From: Bacillus sp. SG-1
GTDB taxonomy: Bacteria > Bacillota > Bacilli > Bacillales > Bacillaceae_B
NCBI RefSeq assembly: GCF_000181495.1
Contig: NZ_ABCF01000003.1
Coordinates: 61,223 to 125,222, forward strand
Reading direction: 5' to 3'
DNA length: 64,000 bases
The position numbers were made by a program, and so were the translations under genes. The stretch's first letter is position 1, and each line of letters opens with the position of its first letter. Below are positions 42,216-51,184 of the stretch, in pieces. The notes below the pieces were generated by a model, which had not been told where the DNA came from, did not search any database, and worked only from the letters and a program-made list of their open reading frames with translations.

Positions 42216-45200
42216 TTACAATATATTCTTATTAGCCCGCGGCACCAAATAAGAAGGCATTTCCTCCTCAAGCTCCCACACAAAACTCATCGGTTTGTTC
42301 CCGGAGTGCTTAATATAATTGGCTGTCCCCAGAAAGACGAAAGGTGAAGGAATGCTGCCTTTCTCTTTTTTGTATTCTCTGACAAACAGGGCGATTTTGT
42401 TTCCGGTCTGGCGGTGGTGGATATACCGCTGGCCGGTCGGGCTTTCTTCGCTGACTTTACTTTGGGTTTGCCAGTGGAATAGTTTTTCGTTTATCGCATA
42501 GTCCTCGTAAAGTGTTGATGGCGAGAAGTCTTTTTCTGATTTGTTCAGGGTGATGAAAAAGATATCAAGGTTCTTGTCTTTGAAGTATTTGACTCCTTCC
42601 CGGAACGCCGGGCTTTGCTCTTCGTTGTTGTAGTCAAATCCGGCCAGCACTTGTGCCGTCGAGTAGCGGCTGTGGACTTGAAGCGGGCAAGGGAAGGTGA
42701 AGTTCGGCTTCAACTCAATTGTCTCTAAAGAGTCATATAGTACCTCTACAATCTGTTTAATCTCCTCTTTGAATGCAGGATGTTCTAACACTTTTTCAAT
42801 TCCTTCTTTTATAGAAGAGAGTCCTTCTTTTTCAGGATGGGCTTGATAGAAAGAGTAGTAGAACATGTTCAGCATCAGTTCTTCTTCTTTCCTGTTCACT
42901 TCTTCCGTTTCCATATAGTCTTTTAAAAACTCCAGCAGCTTTCTTGAATTGAGATGAAAGAGGTTCGGCAGGCGACTTGTAAGCCACTGTTCTCCTTCAT
43001 AGGTGAAATCTTCTGCAAGTCCCGCGTCCACTAGCAAGCGGGAAAAGCTTCTATTTTTATTCCCTCCGTAAAAGTCATAGAGATCCAGGTGATAGTGCTC
43101 CAGGAAGTTTTTCAATGTAACAGGTTTCCCGGTATCATGCTGGAAGGTTTTCAGTTTGGCTACCAGGTTTGCTTTGTTATTGACTCCGGTTTTGATGTTC
43201 CGCAGGATGTATTCCTTTGCTTGTTTTTCCAGTTGAACGAAGCAGCCTTTTGGCAGGTTGAAGAATCCGTTTTCGACATAGTACTGGACGGAGTGCTTTG
43301 ATTTGCCGATCAAGGCTCTCAGTTTTTCTTCGTATGAATAGTTGCGGTGGGCTTGTCCGACGAAATCCAGGACAGTCAGGCATTCTTTGTCCTCTGATAG
43401 ACGAAGGCCGCGTCCGAGCTGCTGCAGGAAGACGGTTAAACTTTCCGTTGGCCGCAGGAACAGCACGGTGTTGATTTCCGGGATGTCGACTCCTTCATTG
43501 TATAAGTCGACGACGAAGATGAATTTGATATCCCCTGAAACTAGCAGCTGCTGGGCTTCCAGACGGGATTTCCGGTCGGTTCCTCCATGTAATGCGATGG
43601 AAGGGATGCCGGATTGGTTAAAGAAATCGGCCATGTACTGCGCATGCGCAATCGATACGCAGAAGCCCAGTCCTTTTACATCGCTGATATCCGTGACATA
43701 CTTCTGTATGCTTTGGACGATCTGCGAGCTTCTGAGGTGATTGGACGTATAGACATTTTCTAATTGCTTGGTATCGTAACCGCCTCGGGTCCATTTCAGG
43801 TTTGAGAGATCGACGGTATCGGTGACACAGAAGTATTGAAATGGACTTAACAACTTTTGATTGACCGCTTCGGTTAACCGCATTTCGGCTGCGATGTGGT
43901 CATCAAAATAAGAGAGAATACTTTTTCCATCCATTCTCTCAGGGGTAGCGGTCAGTCCCAGGAGAATCTGTGGCTGGTAATGGTTCAGCAGCTTTTGATA
44001 AGAGTCAGCGGCCGCATGGTGGAACTCATCGACAACAATAAAGTCGTAGAAGCCGCTTTCGGTATGCTGATGAAGCTCCTTGCTGTTAAAGCTCTGGATG
44101 CTGACGAATAAGTGATCGAGAGAGGACGGCTGCTGTGCCCCGACAAGCATGTCACCGAAGTTAGGCTCCCGTAAAACTGCGCGAAAAGTGTGCAGGCTTT
44201 GTTTTAAAATTTCTTCCCGGTGAGCGACGAAAAGCAGCTTTGCTTTCCCGCCGTTTGCCTTCCTGAAGCGTTTGTAGTCAAACGCAGAAATGACCGTTTT
44301 TCCCACACCGGTTGCGGCGACCAACAGATTTTTGTAGCGGTGATGGACTTCCCGTTCTGCCTGCAGCTTTTCGAGAATCTCTTTTTGATAGTAGTAGGGC
44401 TGGATGTCAAAGAGATACTGAACCGATTCCTCAGCGACTTTGCTTTTTTCCAAAGCCAGCTTAAGCGTCAGGTTGTCTTCCTCATTTTCTCCGTTAAACG
44501 CTTTGAACTCCTTGTCATTCCAGTAGCTTTCAAAGGTCGCCTCACATTTTTTAAGAACATCAAAGGAATCCTTCTCGGTTACCTTCACGTTCCACTCGAG
44601 CCCCGATGTCAGAGCAGGGTTGGAGAGATTGGAAGAGCCGATGTAAGCCGTGCTGAAGCCGGTATCTCTTTTAAAAAGATAGGCCTTGGCATGAAGTCTT
44701 GTCCGCTGCACATCATAGGAAATCCGGATCTCGGTGTTGGGAAGCTTGCTCAGCTCCTGAATCGCCTTATAATCCGTCGCCTCCATGTAGGAGGTCGTGA
44801 TGACCCGGAGCCTGCCGCCACCCTCCGTGAAGGTCTTCAATTCCTCTAAAATGATCCGCAGCCCGCTCCACTTGATGAAGGACACGAGCATATCGATAGA
44901 ATTAGAGGAGACGATTTCCTTCTTCAGTTCACCAAGCATATTCGGCTCGTAGCTGGAGCCAGTGAATAAGGAGCTCTCAGAGATGGGTGTCACGGGACGG
45001 GTGACTTCCTGATTCCCGATGCTTCGGATGGAGTTCATCCTGGAGTAGATATGTGTCAGTACTTCGCCTTCTTCAGCAATCTTCAGTCGTTCAAATTCCT
45101 GGCGGTCCAATCGCTGGCTCAGAATCGTGATGATTTCATTGCAGGTCTCGATCTGTCTCAGGAGAGCCTGCCCATCATTCCGCTCCTCATCGCGAACAGC

Positions 45201-45365
45201 TTTCAGCGCATTCCTTGTCACCGAACTGATGTAAGAAGAAAGGACTTTCCGCGCTTCCTCTACATCCAGAAGGGACTTGCCGATATCAAAATCCATATCG
45301 GAGCCAGACAGCTCTTCCTGAAGCTTCTTCGTAATGATTTCTTCATAGATTCCTTGTTTAAGCAT
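42216..45365 (-). CDS. PLD-nuclease/SF2 helicase fusion with DUF3427
   Basis: 1049 residues. After an N-terminal helical region, a phospholipase-D-like nuclease occupies about residues 130-285: RLHAKAYLF has the HxK pair (225-227) and YIGSSNLSNPAL the Asn of the HKD signature. The SF2 helicase follows: VAATGVGKTVISAFDYKRF (Walker A 350-357), FIVVDEFHHAAADSYQ (DEFH at 446-449), LGLTATPERMDG, and LQQLGRGLRL (motif VI). The C-terminal 150 residues (FVWELEEEMP end) match DUF3427. Such fusions occur in defence islands. Start ATG at 45365 with AGGAAAGGATCC. It is divergent from the coiled-coil gene at 45460 and is more GC-rich than the R-M operon, so it may have a separate origin. Confidence 0.9.
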   Translation of the reverse strand: MLKQGIYEEIITKKLQEELSGSDMDFDIGKSLLDVEEARKVLSSYISSVTRNALKAVRDEERNDGQALLRQIETCNEIITILSQRLDRQEFERLKIAEEGEVLTHIYSRMNSIRSIGNQEVTRPVTPISESSLFTGSSYEPNMLGELKKEIVSSNSIDMLVSFIKWSGLRIILEELKTFTEGGGRLRVITTSYMEATDYKAIQELSKLPNTEIRISYDVQRTRLHAKAYLFKRDTGFSTAYIGSSNLSNPALTSGLEWNVKVTEKDSFDVLKKCEATFESYWNDKEFKAFNGENEEDNLTLKLALEKSKVAEESVQYLFDIQPYYYQKEILEKLQAEREVHHRYKNLLVAATGVGKTVISAFDYKRFRKANGGKAKLLFVAHREEILKQSLHTFRAVLREPNFGDMLVGAQQPSSLDHLFVSIQSFNSKELHQHTESGFYDFIVVDEFHHAAADSYQKLLNHYQPQILLGLTATPERMDGKSILSYFDDHIAAEMRLTEAVNQKLLSPFQYFCVTDTVDLSNLKWTRGGYDTKQLENVYTSNHLRSSQIVQSIQKYVTDISDVKGLGFCVSIAHAQYMADFFNQSGIPSIALHGGTDRKSRLEAQQLLVSGDIKFIFVVDLYNEGVDIPEINTVLFLRPTESLTVFLQQLGRGLRLSEDKECLTVLDFVGQAHRNYSYEEKLRALIGKSKHSVQYYVENGFFNLPKGCFVQLEKQAKEYILRNIKTGVNNKANLVAKLKTFQHDTGKPVTLKNFLEHYHLDLYDFYGGNKNRSFSRLLVDAGLAEDFTYEGEQWLTSRLPNLFHLNSRKLLEFLKDYMETEEVNRKEEELMLNMFYYSFYQAHPEKEGLSSIKEGIEKVLEHPAFKEEIKQIVEVLYDSLETIELKPNFTFPCPLQVHSRYSTAQVLAGFDYNNEEQSPAFREGVKYFKDKNLDIFFITLNKSEKDFSPSTLYEDYAINEKLFHWQTQSKVSEESPTGQRYIHHRQTGNKIALFVREYKKEKGSIPSPFVFLGTANYIKHSGNKPMSFVWELEEEMPSYLVPRANKNIL

Positions 45366-45459
45366 GTTGGGGATCCTTTCCTAATTTATGGGTTTATTTG
45401 GTATAATCATAATAACATAGATATTACCGGATTCGTGCTTATGAATAGAGGAGGTCCAC

Positions 45460-45972
45460 ATGATTAAGAAATTCTTAGAACTCTCGCACCTTGAAGCAAC
45501 GATAAGTCTAAGGCAGAAAGAATTATTGGAGTTGGAAGAAAAGATAGAGGAAAAGAAGAGGCTGCTGAAACAGTTAAGTCGGAAAGCCCGCAGGTATGAG
45601 GAATATAGTAGTGCTGAGAAAGAGATTGCCGTAGGGATAGCGGTGGATGCAGAGCCTGTTAGTGAGAAGAAGGTGGGGGAAATCGCGAGAACTGATTTAG
45701 TGAGACTGTTGGAGAGTGGTCGTGTTCCGCAATCTGTGATAGAAAACTTGAAGGAAAAAAGATACTCCAAAGACACTTTTGATCTGAATTTTCCTTTGCT
45801 TAGGGAGATAACGGACATGGGTAAGATTGAAGAACTTAAGAAGGATCATACTGGGCGGAATCGGTATTATGCTAAGCCTATAACGATACACGGAAAGAAG
45901 TACTTGCTCTGTGCTCAGTGGTATGACCGGAGTAAGACGAAGTTGGTTAGGTGGATTGGGAAGTATCAGTAG
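45460..45972 (+). CDS. Coiled-coil protein divergent from the PLD-helicase
   Basis: 170 residues; ATG after AGAGGAGG. Residues 1-55 form a strongly charged coiled coil (RQKELLELEEKIEEKKRLLK). After a linker, a compact C-terminal domain runs LLESGRVPQSVIENLKEKRY, then FDLNFPLLREITDMGKIEEL, GRNRYYAKPITIHGKKYLLC and AQWYDRSKTKLVRWIGKYQ. The C-terminal domain resembles those found next to or fused with restriction-type proteins in my recollection, but I cannot name it. The divergent pairing with the helicase across a 95-bp shared promoter region suggests the two belong together. Confidence 0.6.
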   Translation: MIKKFLELSHLEATISLRQKELLELEEKIEEKKRLLKQLSRKARRYEEYSSAEKEIAVGIAVDAEPVSEKKVGEIARTDLVRLLESGRVPQSVIENLKEKRYSKDTFDLNFPLLREITDMGKIEELKKDHTGRNRYYAKPITIHGKKYLLCAQWYDRSKTKLVRWIGKYQ

Positions 45973-45996
45973 GGTTTATTATAGGAGGTTAAAAAA

Positions 45997-46527
45997 ATGT
46001 CGATAACTGATAAAGAGAGCAAAGTTTGCATACGTATAGGTAATTTTGATGATGCAGAATCAATTTTAGATATTCAGAGAGATGTTATAACAGAAAATAA
46101 ATACTTGATTTCATTACCAGAAGAGTTCGATAAAACATTAGACCATCAAAGAACTCGGATACAAAGAATTTTAGAAAATAAAAGGGAAACATTGATTGTA
46201 GCTGAAAAAGATGAGAAAGTTATTGGCTTTATAGTTTTCGAATCACCGAATCGCAAAAGGTTATCTCATACTGGCTCATTTGAAACGATGATACACAGAG
46301 ATTACAGGGGGATAGGGATTGGTAAAATGCTTATTAGCGAACTTTTAACTTGGGCAAGAGAGAACCCATTAATAGAAAAGGTGAGTTTAGGAGTGTTTTC
46401 TACTAATAAAAGAGCTATTTCTTTGTATAAAAGTATGGGTTTTGAAGAAGAAGGACGGAAAAACAAAGAGATTAAGATAGGTGAAAAAGAGTATGCAGAT
46501 GACATCCTTATGTATAAATTTGTTTAA
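45997..46527 (+). CDS. GNAT family N-acetyltransferase
   Basis: 176 residues; ATG after ATAGGAGG, 25 bp downstream of the coiled-coil gene, so both may share a transcript. IRIGNFDDAESILDIQRDVI, then TLIVAEKDEKVIGFIVFESP, TGSFETMIHRDYRGIGIGKM (acetyl-CoA loop R-x-x-G-I-G) and GVFSTNKRAISLYKSMGFEE are the GNAT pattern. The IRI-led opening and the acetyl-CoA loop suggest transfer of acetyl to a small amine or protein N-terminus; the substrate is unknown. Confidence 0.85.
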   Translation: MSITDKESKVCIRIGNFDDAESILDIQRDVITENKYLISLPEEFDKTLDHQRTRIQRILENKRETLIVAEKDEKVIGFIVFESPNRKRLSHTGSFETMIHRDYRGIGIGKMLISELLTWARENPLIEKVSLGVFSTNKRAISLYKSMGFEEEGRKNKEIKIGEKEYADDILMYKFV

Positions 46528-46687
46528 GGGTTATACCACACAAGAGCTATACATCCTTTGTAAACAACTGATAAATAATGGGAGTTATTATTTAATAGCA
46601 ACAGAAAAGGCAGTAGGATTTATCCTTAGCATACCTAAAAATGGTTCTAAGGAGTTTAATAGTAAAGTCTCACCTAAAGAAAGATAA
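46528..46687 (+). pseudogene. Possible gene remnant between GNAT and lipoprotein genes
   Basis: An open frame without its own start follows directly after the GNAT stop codon and reads ELYILCKQLINNGSYYLIAT, then FILSIPKNGSKEFNSKVSPK to a stop at 46687. The composition is protein-like, but there is no ribosome binding site and no recognised family. It could be the tail of a lost gene. A terminator follows at once. Confidence 0.3.
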
Positions 46688-46728
46688 AAGCCGAAGACCT
46701 GATGATCTTAGGCTTTTGTTTTTTTTTA
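46685..46728 (+). terminator. Terminator at the left end of the second small-gene array
   Basis: AAAAGCC and GGCTTTT arms with AAGACC / GATCTT pairing inside, followed by a run of T residues. Confidence 0.7.
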
Positions 46729-46865
46729 TCAAAGATCTTCATATTAATGATCAAAAGAAAAAATATCCCGCAGAGGAATTACTGGAACGTTTTAGAGTCA
46801 TTATTTACTGAAAATTGAAACTTTTTCTGTTTTCAACCGTAAAAGTAATTAACTGGAGGGATTTC

Positions 46866-47327
46866 ATGAAAAAACTATTTGTATTTGTCACTATATTGTT
46901 TCTGGCAGCGTGTGGTAACAGTGGGGCTTCAAGTAATCTCGAGGATTTTGATAACTCAGACTTGAAAGAAGGCCTGCAGGAGGAAGCATTTCAATCAGAA
47001 CTTCCTACAAAATTGCCTTTTGCAGTGAGAGGAGCAACTTTTACTCCGACTCCAGGGGATCAACGAGAGCTTAGGCAGACTTTCCAATTCGATGGTGTGG
47101 ATGGTCAGTTTATGGATTTAAGAACAAATAGTGGTGAAGTTCACTTTACAGGCACTGATAATGATGAGCAAGTGAAAATCGGTGATCACGATGGTACTAT
47201 TGGGGAAACTGAAAATGGTTCATTGAGTCTTCATTGGAAAGACGGTGATCTGACCTATCATTTAATGGCAAATGGTGATGAGGTTACGAAAGAAGAGTTG
47301 ATTGAAACAGCAGAATCATTTGAATAA
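46866..47327 (+). CDS. Lipoprotein, DUF4367-like
   Basis: 153 residues from the ATG at 46866 (CTGGAGGGA upstream); the earlier ATG at 46815 lacks a site. MKKLFVFVTILFLAACGNSG is a signal peptide with lipobox LAAC. The mature part (LPFAVRGATFTPTPGDQREL, then FQFDGVDGQFMDLRTNSGEV and LTYHLMANGDEVTKEELIET) resembles DUF4367-type domains of Bacillus lipoproteins. Function unknown. First member of the second array. Confidence 0.72.
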   Translation: MKKLFVFVTILFLAACGNSGASSNLEDFDNSDLKEGLQEEAFQSELPTKLPFAVRGATFTPTPGDQRELRQTFQFDGVDGQFMDLRTNSGEVHFTGTDNDEQVKIGDHDGTIGETENGSLSLHWKDGDLTYHLMANGDEVTKEELIETAESFE

Positions 47328-47410
47328 TTTTGTTGTTTTGTCTTTAAAGTATAGGTTATTCCATAAGAAAGGGGGCGAATTTCCAGGTTATTGGATAGCT
47401 CCCTTTGTTC

Positions 47411-47452
47411 CGTTATAGGGGCGGTTGATGACTAAGCAGCCGCCAAAGTCAG
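47411..47452 (+). repeat. R1 first hairpin, variant
   Basis: GGCGGTTG and CAGCCGCC pair around ATGACTAAG. CCCTTTGTTCC precedes it and matches part of the R1 3' half. Confidence 0.55.
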
Positions 47453-47492
47453 GATTGTAACCATGGAGAACATACCAAAATGGAGGGGGCTT

Positions 47493-48188
47493 ATGAAGTC
47501 TTATATAGGAATCATTGCACTTATACCATTGTTGCTTTTGGCAGGATGCACAAACGACGAAACCGTTTCTGTTGAAGGAGAGATACACAGTGTTGACCAA
47601 GAGAATAAAACGATCATTGTGTATGTTGAAGATGAATTGACAAAATCCCAAAGACAAACAATGGATTTTGATCAAGAAGAAAAAAATATTGAAGCCTTTT
47701 TAGTCCGTGCTGAGGACGCAGCGGTAACGGGGGAAGTAACGTCCTTCGATGATTTGCAAACTGAACAAAAGGTGACAGTTGAGATTAAAGGAAAATATGA
47801 AAAAGAATTGGTAACGGTAAAGGCCCTCTTTGATGAGGAAGAAGAACTTCCTGATTATCATGCTGAAAAAGTGACGGTCAATCCTTATTCGAAAGAAGAC
47901 CTTATTGAAGAAATGACAGTGGAAAAAGGAAAATACGGTCTTTATATTTATAATCCAAAGCCCAATGAGGAAGGAGTATACAGTCCTCCTGAAACAATGA
48001 AGGTTTTTCATTCTATGACGATGTACACCTCTGCAGATGAAGTCAAGAACACACAGCAATTGTTAGAGCTTTATGAAGATTCCCCGACTTATATTGTGAC
48101 GAATCACGAAGGCATCATCTTTAAGACAGATGATGAAGCGGAACTAAATGAGTTCGCTAAGACGCTGGGAGAAAAAGAAAATAATTAA
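47493..48188 (+). CDS. Lipoprotein of unknown function
   Basis: 231 residues from the ATG at 47493 (TGGAGGGGGC upstream). The signal peptide ends in lipobox LLAGC. The first mature part (VSVEGEIHSVDQENKTIIVY, VKALFDEEEE) looks like a small beta-barrel of OB/DUF type; the second half (PPETMKVFHSMTMYTSADEV onward) is a separate alpha/beta domain ending in FAKTLGEKENN. Extracellular and membrane-anchored by prediction. No family named. Confidence 0.75.
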   Translation: MKSYIGIIALIPLLLLAGCTNDETVSVEGEIHSVDQENKTIIVYVEDELTKSQRQTMDFDQEEKNIEAFLVRAEDAAVTGEVTSFDDLQTEQKVTVEIKGKYEKELVTVKALFDEEEELPDYHAEKVTVNPYSKEDLIEEMTVEKGKYGLYIYNPKPNEEGVYSPPETMKVFHSMTMYTSADEVKNTQQLLELYEDSPTYIVTNHEGIIFKTDDEAELNEFAKTLGEKENN

Positions 48189-48275
48189 CTCGAAGTTATT
48201 TTGCCGGAGTATAGAAGGTTGTGCTGCTAACGGGTTACTTCAATTAGAAATACTAAGAAGGTGGTGTAACGAACA

Positions 48276-48503
48276 ATGGACGGTGTTGTAAAGTGTCCTG
48301 AATGTGTTAATGAGTTGAAGCAGGGATACATTTTCTCTCCTCGAAGAATTTGCTGGTCAGACTCTCCTGATTCAATCTTTGCTGATTTTGGAAGTGAAAT
48401 ATTAATAGGGGATGCATGGGTTAAAGTCAAAAAAACGCCGGCATTAAGGTGTGAAGAGTGTAATATAGTTATTTTCAAGCACAAGGATAATAATGATGAG
48501 TGA
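48276..48503 (+). CDS. PF20097-type zinc-ribbon small protein, copy 1
   Basis: 75 residues. Two Cys pairs, CPECVN near the start and CEECN near the end, frame GYIFSPRRICWSDSPDS and EILIGDAWVKVKKTPALR. That is the pattern of a cytoplasmic zinc-ribbon family (PF20097-like). Copy 2 at 52000 is nearly identical in the core. Start ATG after AAGGTGGTG. A metal-binding structural role is inferred; partners unknown. Confidence 0.78.
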   Translation: MDGVVKCPECVNELKQGYIFSPRRICWSDSPDSIFADFGSEILIGDAWVKVKKTPALRCEECNIVIFKHKDNNDE

Positions 48504-48611
48504 AAAATAGTGGTTGTTATGAACATATCTTATTTAACATAAAAGGGGCGTTGATCTAAGAAGAATTGACGCTTTCTTTATTGAAGCTATATAAACAGGA
48601 GGGGAATACAT

Positions 48612-49355
48612 ATGGAGCAGCAGCAACAACTGAAACCTAAAGTAATGGTGTTAGGTACCTTTCATATGAGGTATACACCAGATATTCATAAAGTTGAATT
48701 TGATGATTTGTTAACTGATAGAAGGCAAAATGAGATTAGGGAAGTTGTACATAAAATTAAAAAGTTTAATCCAACAAAGCTGGCGTTTGAAGTAGTAAAA
48801 GAAAATGAAGAAGACTTAAATAAGGAATACAGGCAGTTTTTGAATAATGGTCTAAAGCTGAAAATTGATGAAATTCATCAATATGGTTTTAGATTAGCTT
48901 CAGAGTTAGGGCATAAAAAGGTTTATGCAGTTGATTGGATGGAAACTGTTGGGAACAGAGGGATTGGACAGGTGTTTGAGTGGGCAAAAACCGAACAGCC
49001 TGATCTTTATAAATACATAGAAGAAACGTATCGGCCTGGAAGAGAATTTAACTTAGCCGAAAAAAGCATCGTCGACCTGATGAAAGAAATGAATGAAGAA
49101 AGCAGCGTGAAAAAAGACCACGAAAAGTATATGGCAGTAGCACGTATCGGAAGTGAGGAGGACTATGTAGGTATTGATTGGCTCAGGTGGTGGTACCAAA
49201 GGAATTTAATAATATACTCGAACTTGGCCAAGATAACAAGCTCGCCTTCAGAAAGGACCCTGTTAATTATTGGAGCTGCACACATCCATTTGGTTTCCCA
49301 GTTTTTAAAAGAAAGTGGAATGTTTGATGTAGAACCAGCAATAGCTTACCTTTAA
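48612..49355 (+). CDS. DUF5694 family protein (TraB/ChaN-like fold)
   Basis: 247 residues; ATG after CAGGAGGGG. KPKVMVLGTFHMRYTPDIHK contains the GTFH motif, PTKLAFEVVKENEEDLNKEY a conserved Glu, and LLIIGAAHIHLVSQFLKE the GAAH motif; together they form the DUF5694 pattern, related to the TraB/GumN/EreA superfamily of putative hydrolases. No signal peptide, so cytoplasmic. Reaction unknown. Unlike its neighbours in the array it is mid-sized and soluble. Confidence 0.82.
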   Translation: MEQQQQLKPKVMVLGTFHMRYTPDIHKVEFDDLLTDRRQNEIREVVHKIKKFNPTKLAFEVVKENEEDLNKEYRQFLNNGLKLKIDEIHQYGFRLASELGHKKVYAVDWMETVGNRGIGQVFEWAKTEQPDLYKYIEETYRPGREFNLAEKSIVDLMKEMNEESSVKKDHEKYMAVARIGSEEDYVGIDWLRWWYQRNLIIYSNLAKITSSPSERTLLIIGAAHIHLVSQFLKESGMFDVEPAIAYL

Positions 49356-49400
49356 AATTCAATCAAACGGGGAAGGCATTGAATGATGCATACTAAATAT

Positions 49401-49431
49401 TGAGGCACTGCTAAATAGCTTCAGCGCCTCA
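49401..49431 (+). terminator. Hairpin after the DUF5694 gene
   Basis: TGAGGCACTG and CAGCGCCTCA pair with one mismatch. The same sequence motif, perfectly paired, occurs at 56941. The remaining bases to 49664 hold short GCCG-rich repeats and no gene. Confidence 0.55.
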
Positions 49432-49664
49432 TAATATTTCACTCATTATTCACTTTAACACCACCTGTAAAAGCCGTTGTTTTTATTGAAGGCTGTTTTC
49501 GTGTAGGTTGTTGTTTTCGGAAAAATCCCTAGTGCCGGCTTTTTCTGTATACAAGGTTTGTTCTCTCTGAACAGGGGAGTAGCTCTTTTGAGGATATGCA
49601 GTGGGACAAAGAACCTCCGTCTTGCTATTCCTTTAAAAGTTAACGAAAGGCAGGGGGGAGTAAG

Positions 49665-49829
49665 ATGCTAGTAAAGATAGTAATTTCTATAATGATGCTG
49701 ATTAACGTAATCAATATTGCGTTTTTAGTAAAGGATTTTATTGTTTCTATACCTTTCTTTGTATTATCCGGTCTATCTATCTTTTATTTATTTTATGAAA
49801 AGGATGAGGAGGAAAAGAGAGTAAGATAA
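49665..49829 (+). CDS. 54-residue two-helix membrane protein
   Basis: ATG after CAGGGGGGAG. MLVKIVISIMMLINVINIAF is the first membrane segment and IVSIPFFVLSGLSIFYLFYE the second; the tail is highly charged (KDEEEKRVR). No family recognised. It is a single-ORF unit followed by an R1 variant. Confidence 0.65.
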   Translation: MLVKIVISIMMLINVINIAFLVKDFIVSIPFFVLSGLSIFYLFYEKDEEEKRVR

Positions 49830-49857
49830 CCTAAAGCAATAATTTACTCTTTTCAAC

Positions 49858-49931
49858 GGGGCGATAACTGAACATCCGTTAAATGAGCCAGCTATTGCTC
49901 CTTTTCAGAAATTCAGGCAGCAGTTTAACGG
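49858..49931 (+). repeat. R1-type element, long-stem variant
   Basis: GGGGCGATA pairs with TATTGCTCC across about 25 bases, similar to the element at 56177. Ends at the left border of the 686-bp duplication. Confidence 0.45.
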
Positions 49932-50013
49932 GACATTGGGGTCAGGCCCCGCCTAGCCGAACAATGCTTAGTAGGGTAATTGAAGAGATTGAGTGGGAAT
50001 AGGAGGAAATTTG

Positions 50014-50289
50014 GTGAAAGTAAAAAGATATTCTTGGTTAAGTTATTCGTCAATTGGATTAGGAATATTATTAATATTGCACCCGCTACTAACTAATGTG
50101 TTTCCTAAATACTTTATGAACTTACAGTATATCGGTATACCATTAACAATCATAGTTAGTCTTTTTGCTCTTCAAAGAAAGAATGAGAAGAAACTATTAG
50201 CTACAATAGGTTTATCGCTTGGGATTATAATGATGTTATTTGTTGCAGTAATTCTTTATATATCCTTAAATAAATACAGCCCTATTTAA
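50014..50289 (+). CDS. Small three-helix membrane protein, duplicated copy 1
   Basis: 91 residues from a GTG at 50014 with AGGAGG seven bases upstream. Segments YSSIGLGILLILHPLLTN, YIGIPLTIIVSLFALQ and LLATIGLSLGIIMMLFVAVI are hydrophobic. The copy at 53441 differs by one or two residues (Arg/Lys near QRKNEKK). Function unknown. Confidence 0.7.
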   Translation: MKVKRYSWLSYSSIGLGILLILHPLLTNVFPKYFMNLQYIGIPLTIIVSLFALQRKNEKKLLATIGLSLGIIMMLFVAVILYISLNKYSPI

Positions 50290-50434
50290 TGCAGAAGCTA
50301 TTACAGTATCCTCCATAATAGGTGGAAATAGCAGCTACAGCTCTTCTTCAATTGTTGGGGCAGGTTAATGGAAGAAAGGCTATTACGCAACCATAATAAG
50401 ATAATCTAAAATGACTTACTAAAGGGGAAAATTT

Positions 50435-50557
50435 ATGTGAATTCTTGCACTACTTATTGTTGTAGTTGTTGGGACAATTGTTGGTTTTTTGAAAGAACAA
50501 TCTAAACAGAATAAAAGAATTATTGAACTACTTGAAGAGATAAATCAAAACAAATAA
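50435..50557 (+). pseudogene. 40-codon membrane protein gene, inactivated copy (TGA at codon 2)
   Basis: Compared with the intact copy at 53862 (ATG-TGG-ATT), this copy reads ATG-TGA-ATT, a nonsense change at codon 2, while the ribosome binding site AAGGGG and the rest of the frame are kept. No alternative start with good spacing is in frame. A Val/Gly difference follows at codon 11. Confidence 0.75.
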
Positions 50558-50569
50558 TAAATCAATAAG

Positions 50570-50632
50570 CAGGACGTGCTAAACAAGCAGCCGCTCTATG
50601 TTCAAGTAAAGGGGCAGGTTAGTGGAACAAGC
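50570..50632 (+). repeat. R1 element
   Basis: AACAAGCAGCCGC, then TGTTC / GAACA arms closing the second hairpin around AAGTAAAGGGGCAGGTTAGT. Confidence 0.7.
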
Positions 50633-50672
50633 CCTATTTTTTTAGGATAAACTTTAAACGAGGGTGGTCCTG

Positions 50673-51035
50673 ATGAAAAGAACTTGGACAAGAGGGACAG
50701 GTTCCTTGTCCCTAATTATGTTCTCCTGGTACCGAAGATATGAAAGTAGTGGGCATTAAAAAGATGGAACGGAAGTAGAGCTAATGAAGGATCGGGAGTT
50801 CCAATTTTAATTTGTCTACAACTAAAAACAGAGCAAACTTATTTCTGGTGTGCTAGTTATACTGGAAACAAACTGTGTGTACCAGGGGTCAGGCCCCGCT
50901 TAGTACAATTTTCCATCATAAGAAAGTAACTCTGATGGATTTGAATCGAACAGTGAACAAATTAATATTTATATAGAAAACACACCAAAAGTGATGAAGA
51001 AAATATTTGGAGAATATTTAGAGAGGTTTATTTAA
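50673..51035 (+). pseudogene. Broken cassette gene with R2 insertions
   Basis: An ATG with AGGGTGG upstream starts MKRTWTRG and runs straight into an R2 palindrome (GGGACAGGTTCCTTGTCCC, 50687-50712). A second R2 core (GGGGTCAGGCCCC) lies at 50884-50897, followed by an open C-terminal frame (SEQINIYIENTPKVMKKIFG, ending at 51035). Both pieces may belong to one gene, now dead. The stretch 50558-51184 holds no intact gene. Confidence 0.4.
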
Positions 51036-51184
51036 ATTGATTTGAAGTTAACCGAATAGTATAGGGTCGTCCCTGTTATCAACTAATGAAACCCATTTAA
51101 TTTACATAATTGTGTAAATTTTGAAACTTATCATGATCCTGTCTCGTATATAGGGTATAAGAATAATTGAAAGGGTGGTACTAA

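Larger units (their letters stand above)
49932..50617 (+). repeat. Segmental duplication, copy 1 (partner 53358-54042)
   Basis: About 686 bp almost identical to 53358-54042, with roughly ten scattered substitutions seen by eye. The unit starts at GGACATTGGGGTCAGG (an R2 core) and ends within an R1 element, and contains two small genes plus two R1 elements. In this copy the second gene carries a nonsense codon. Confidence 0.85.
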
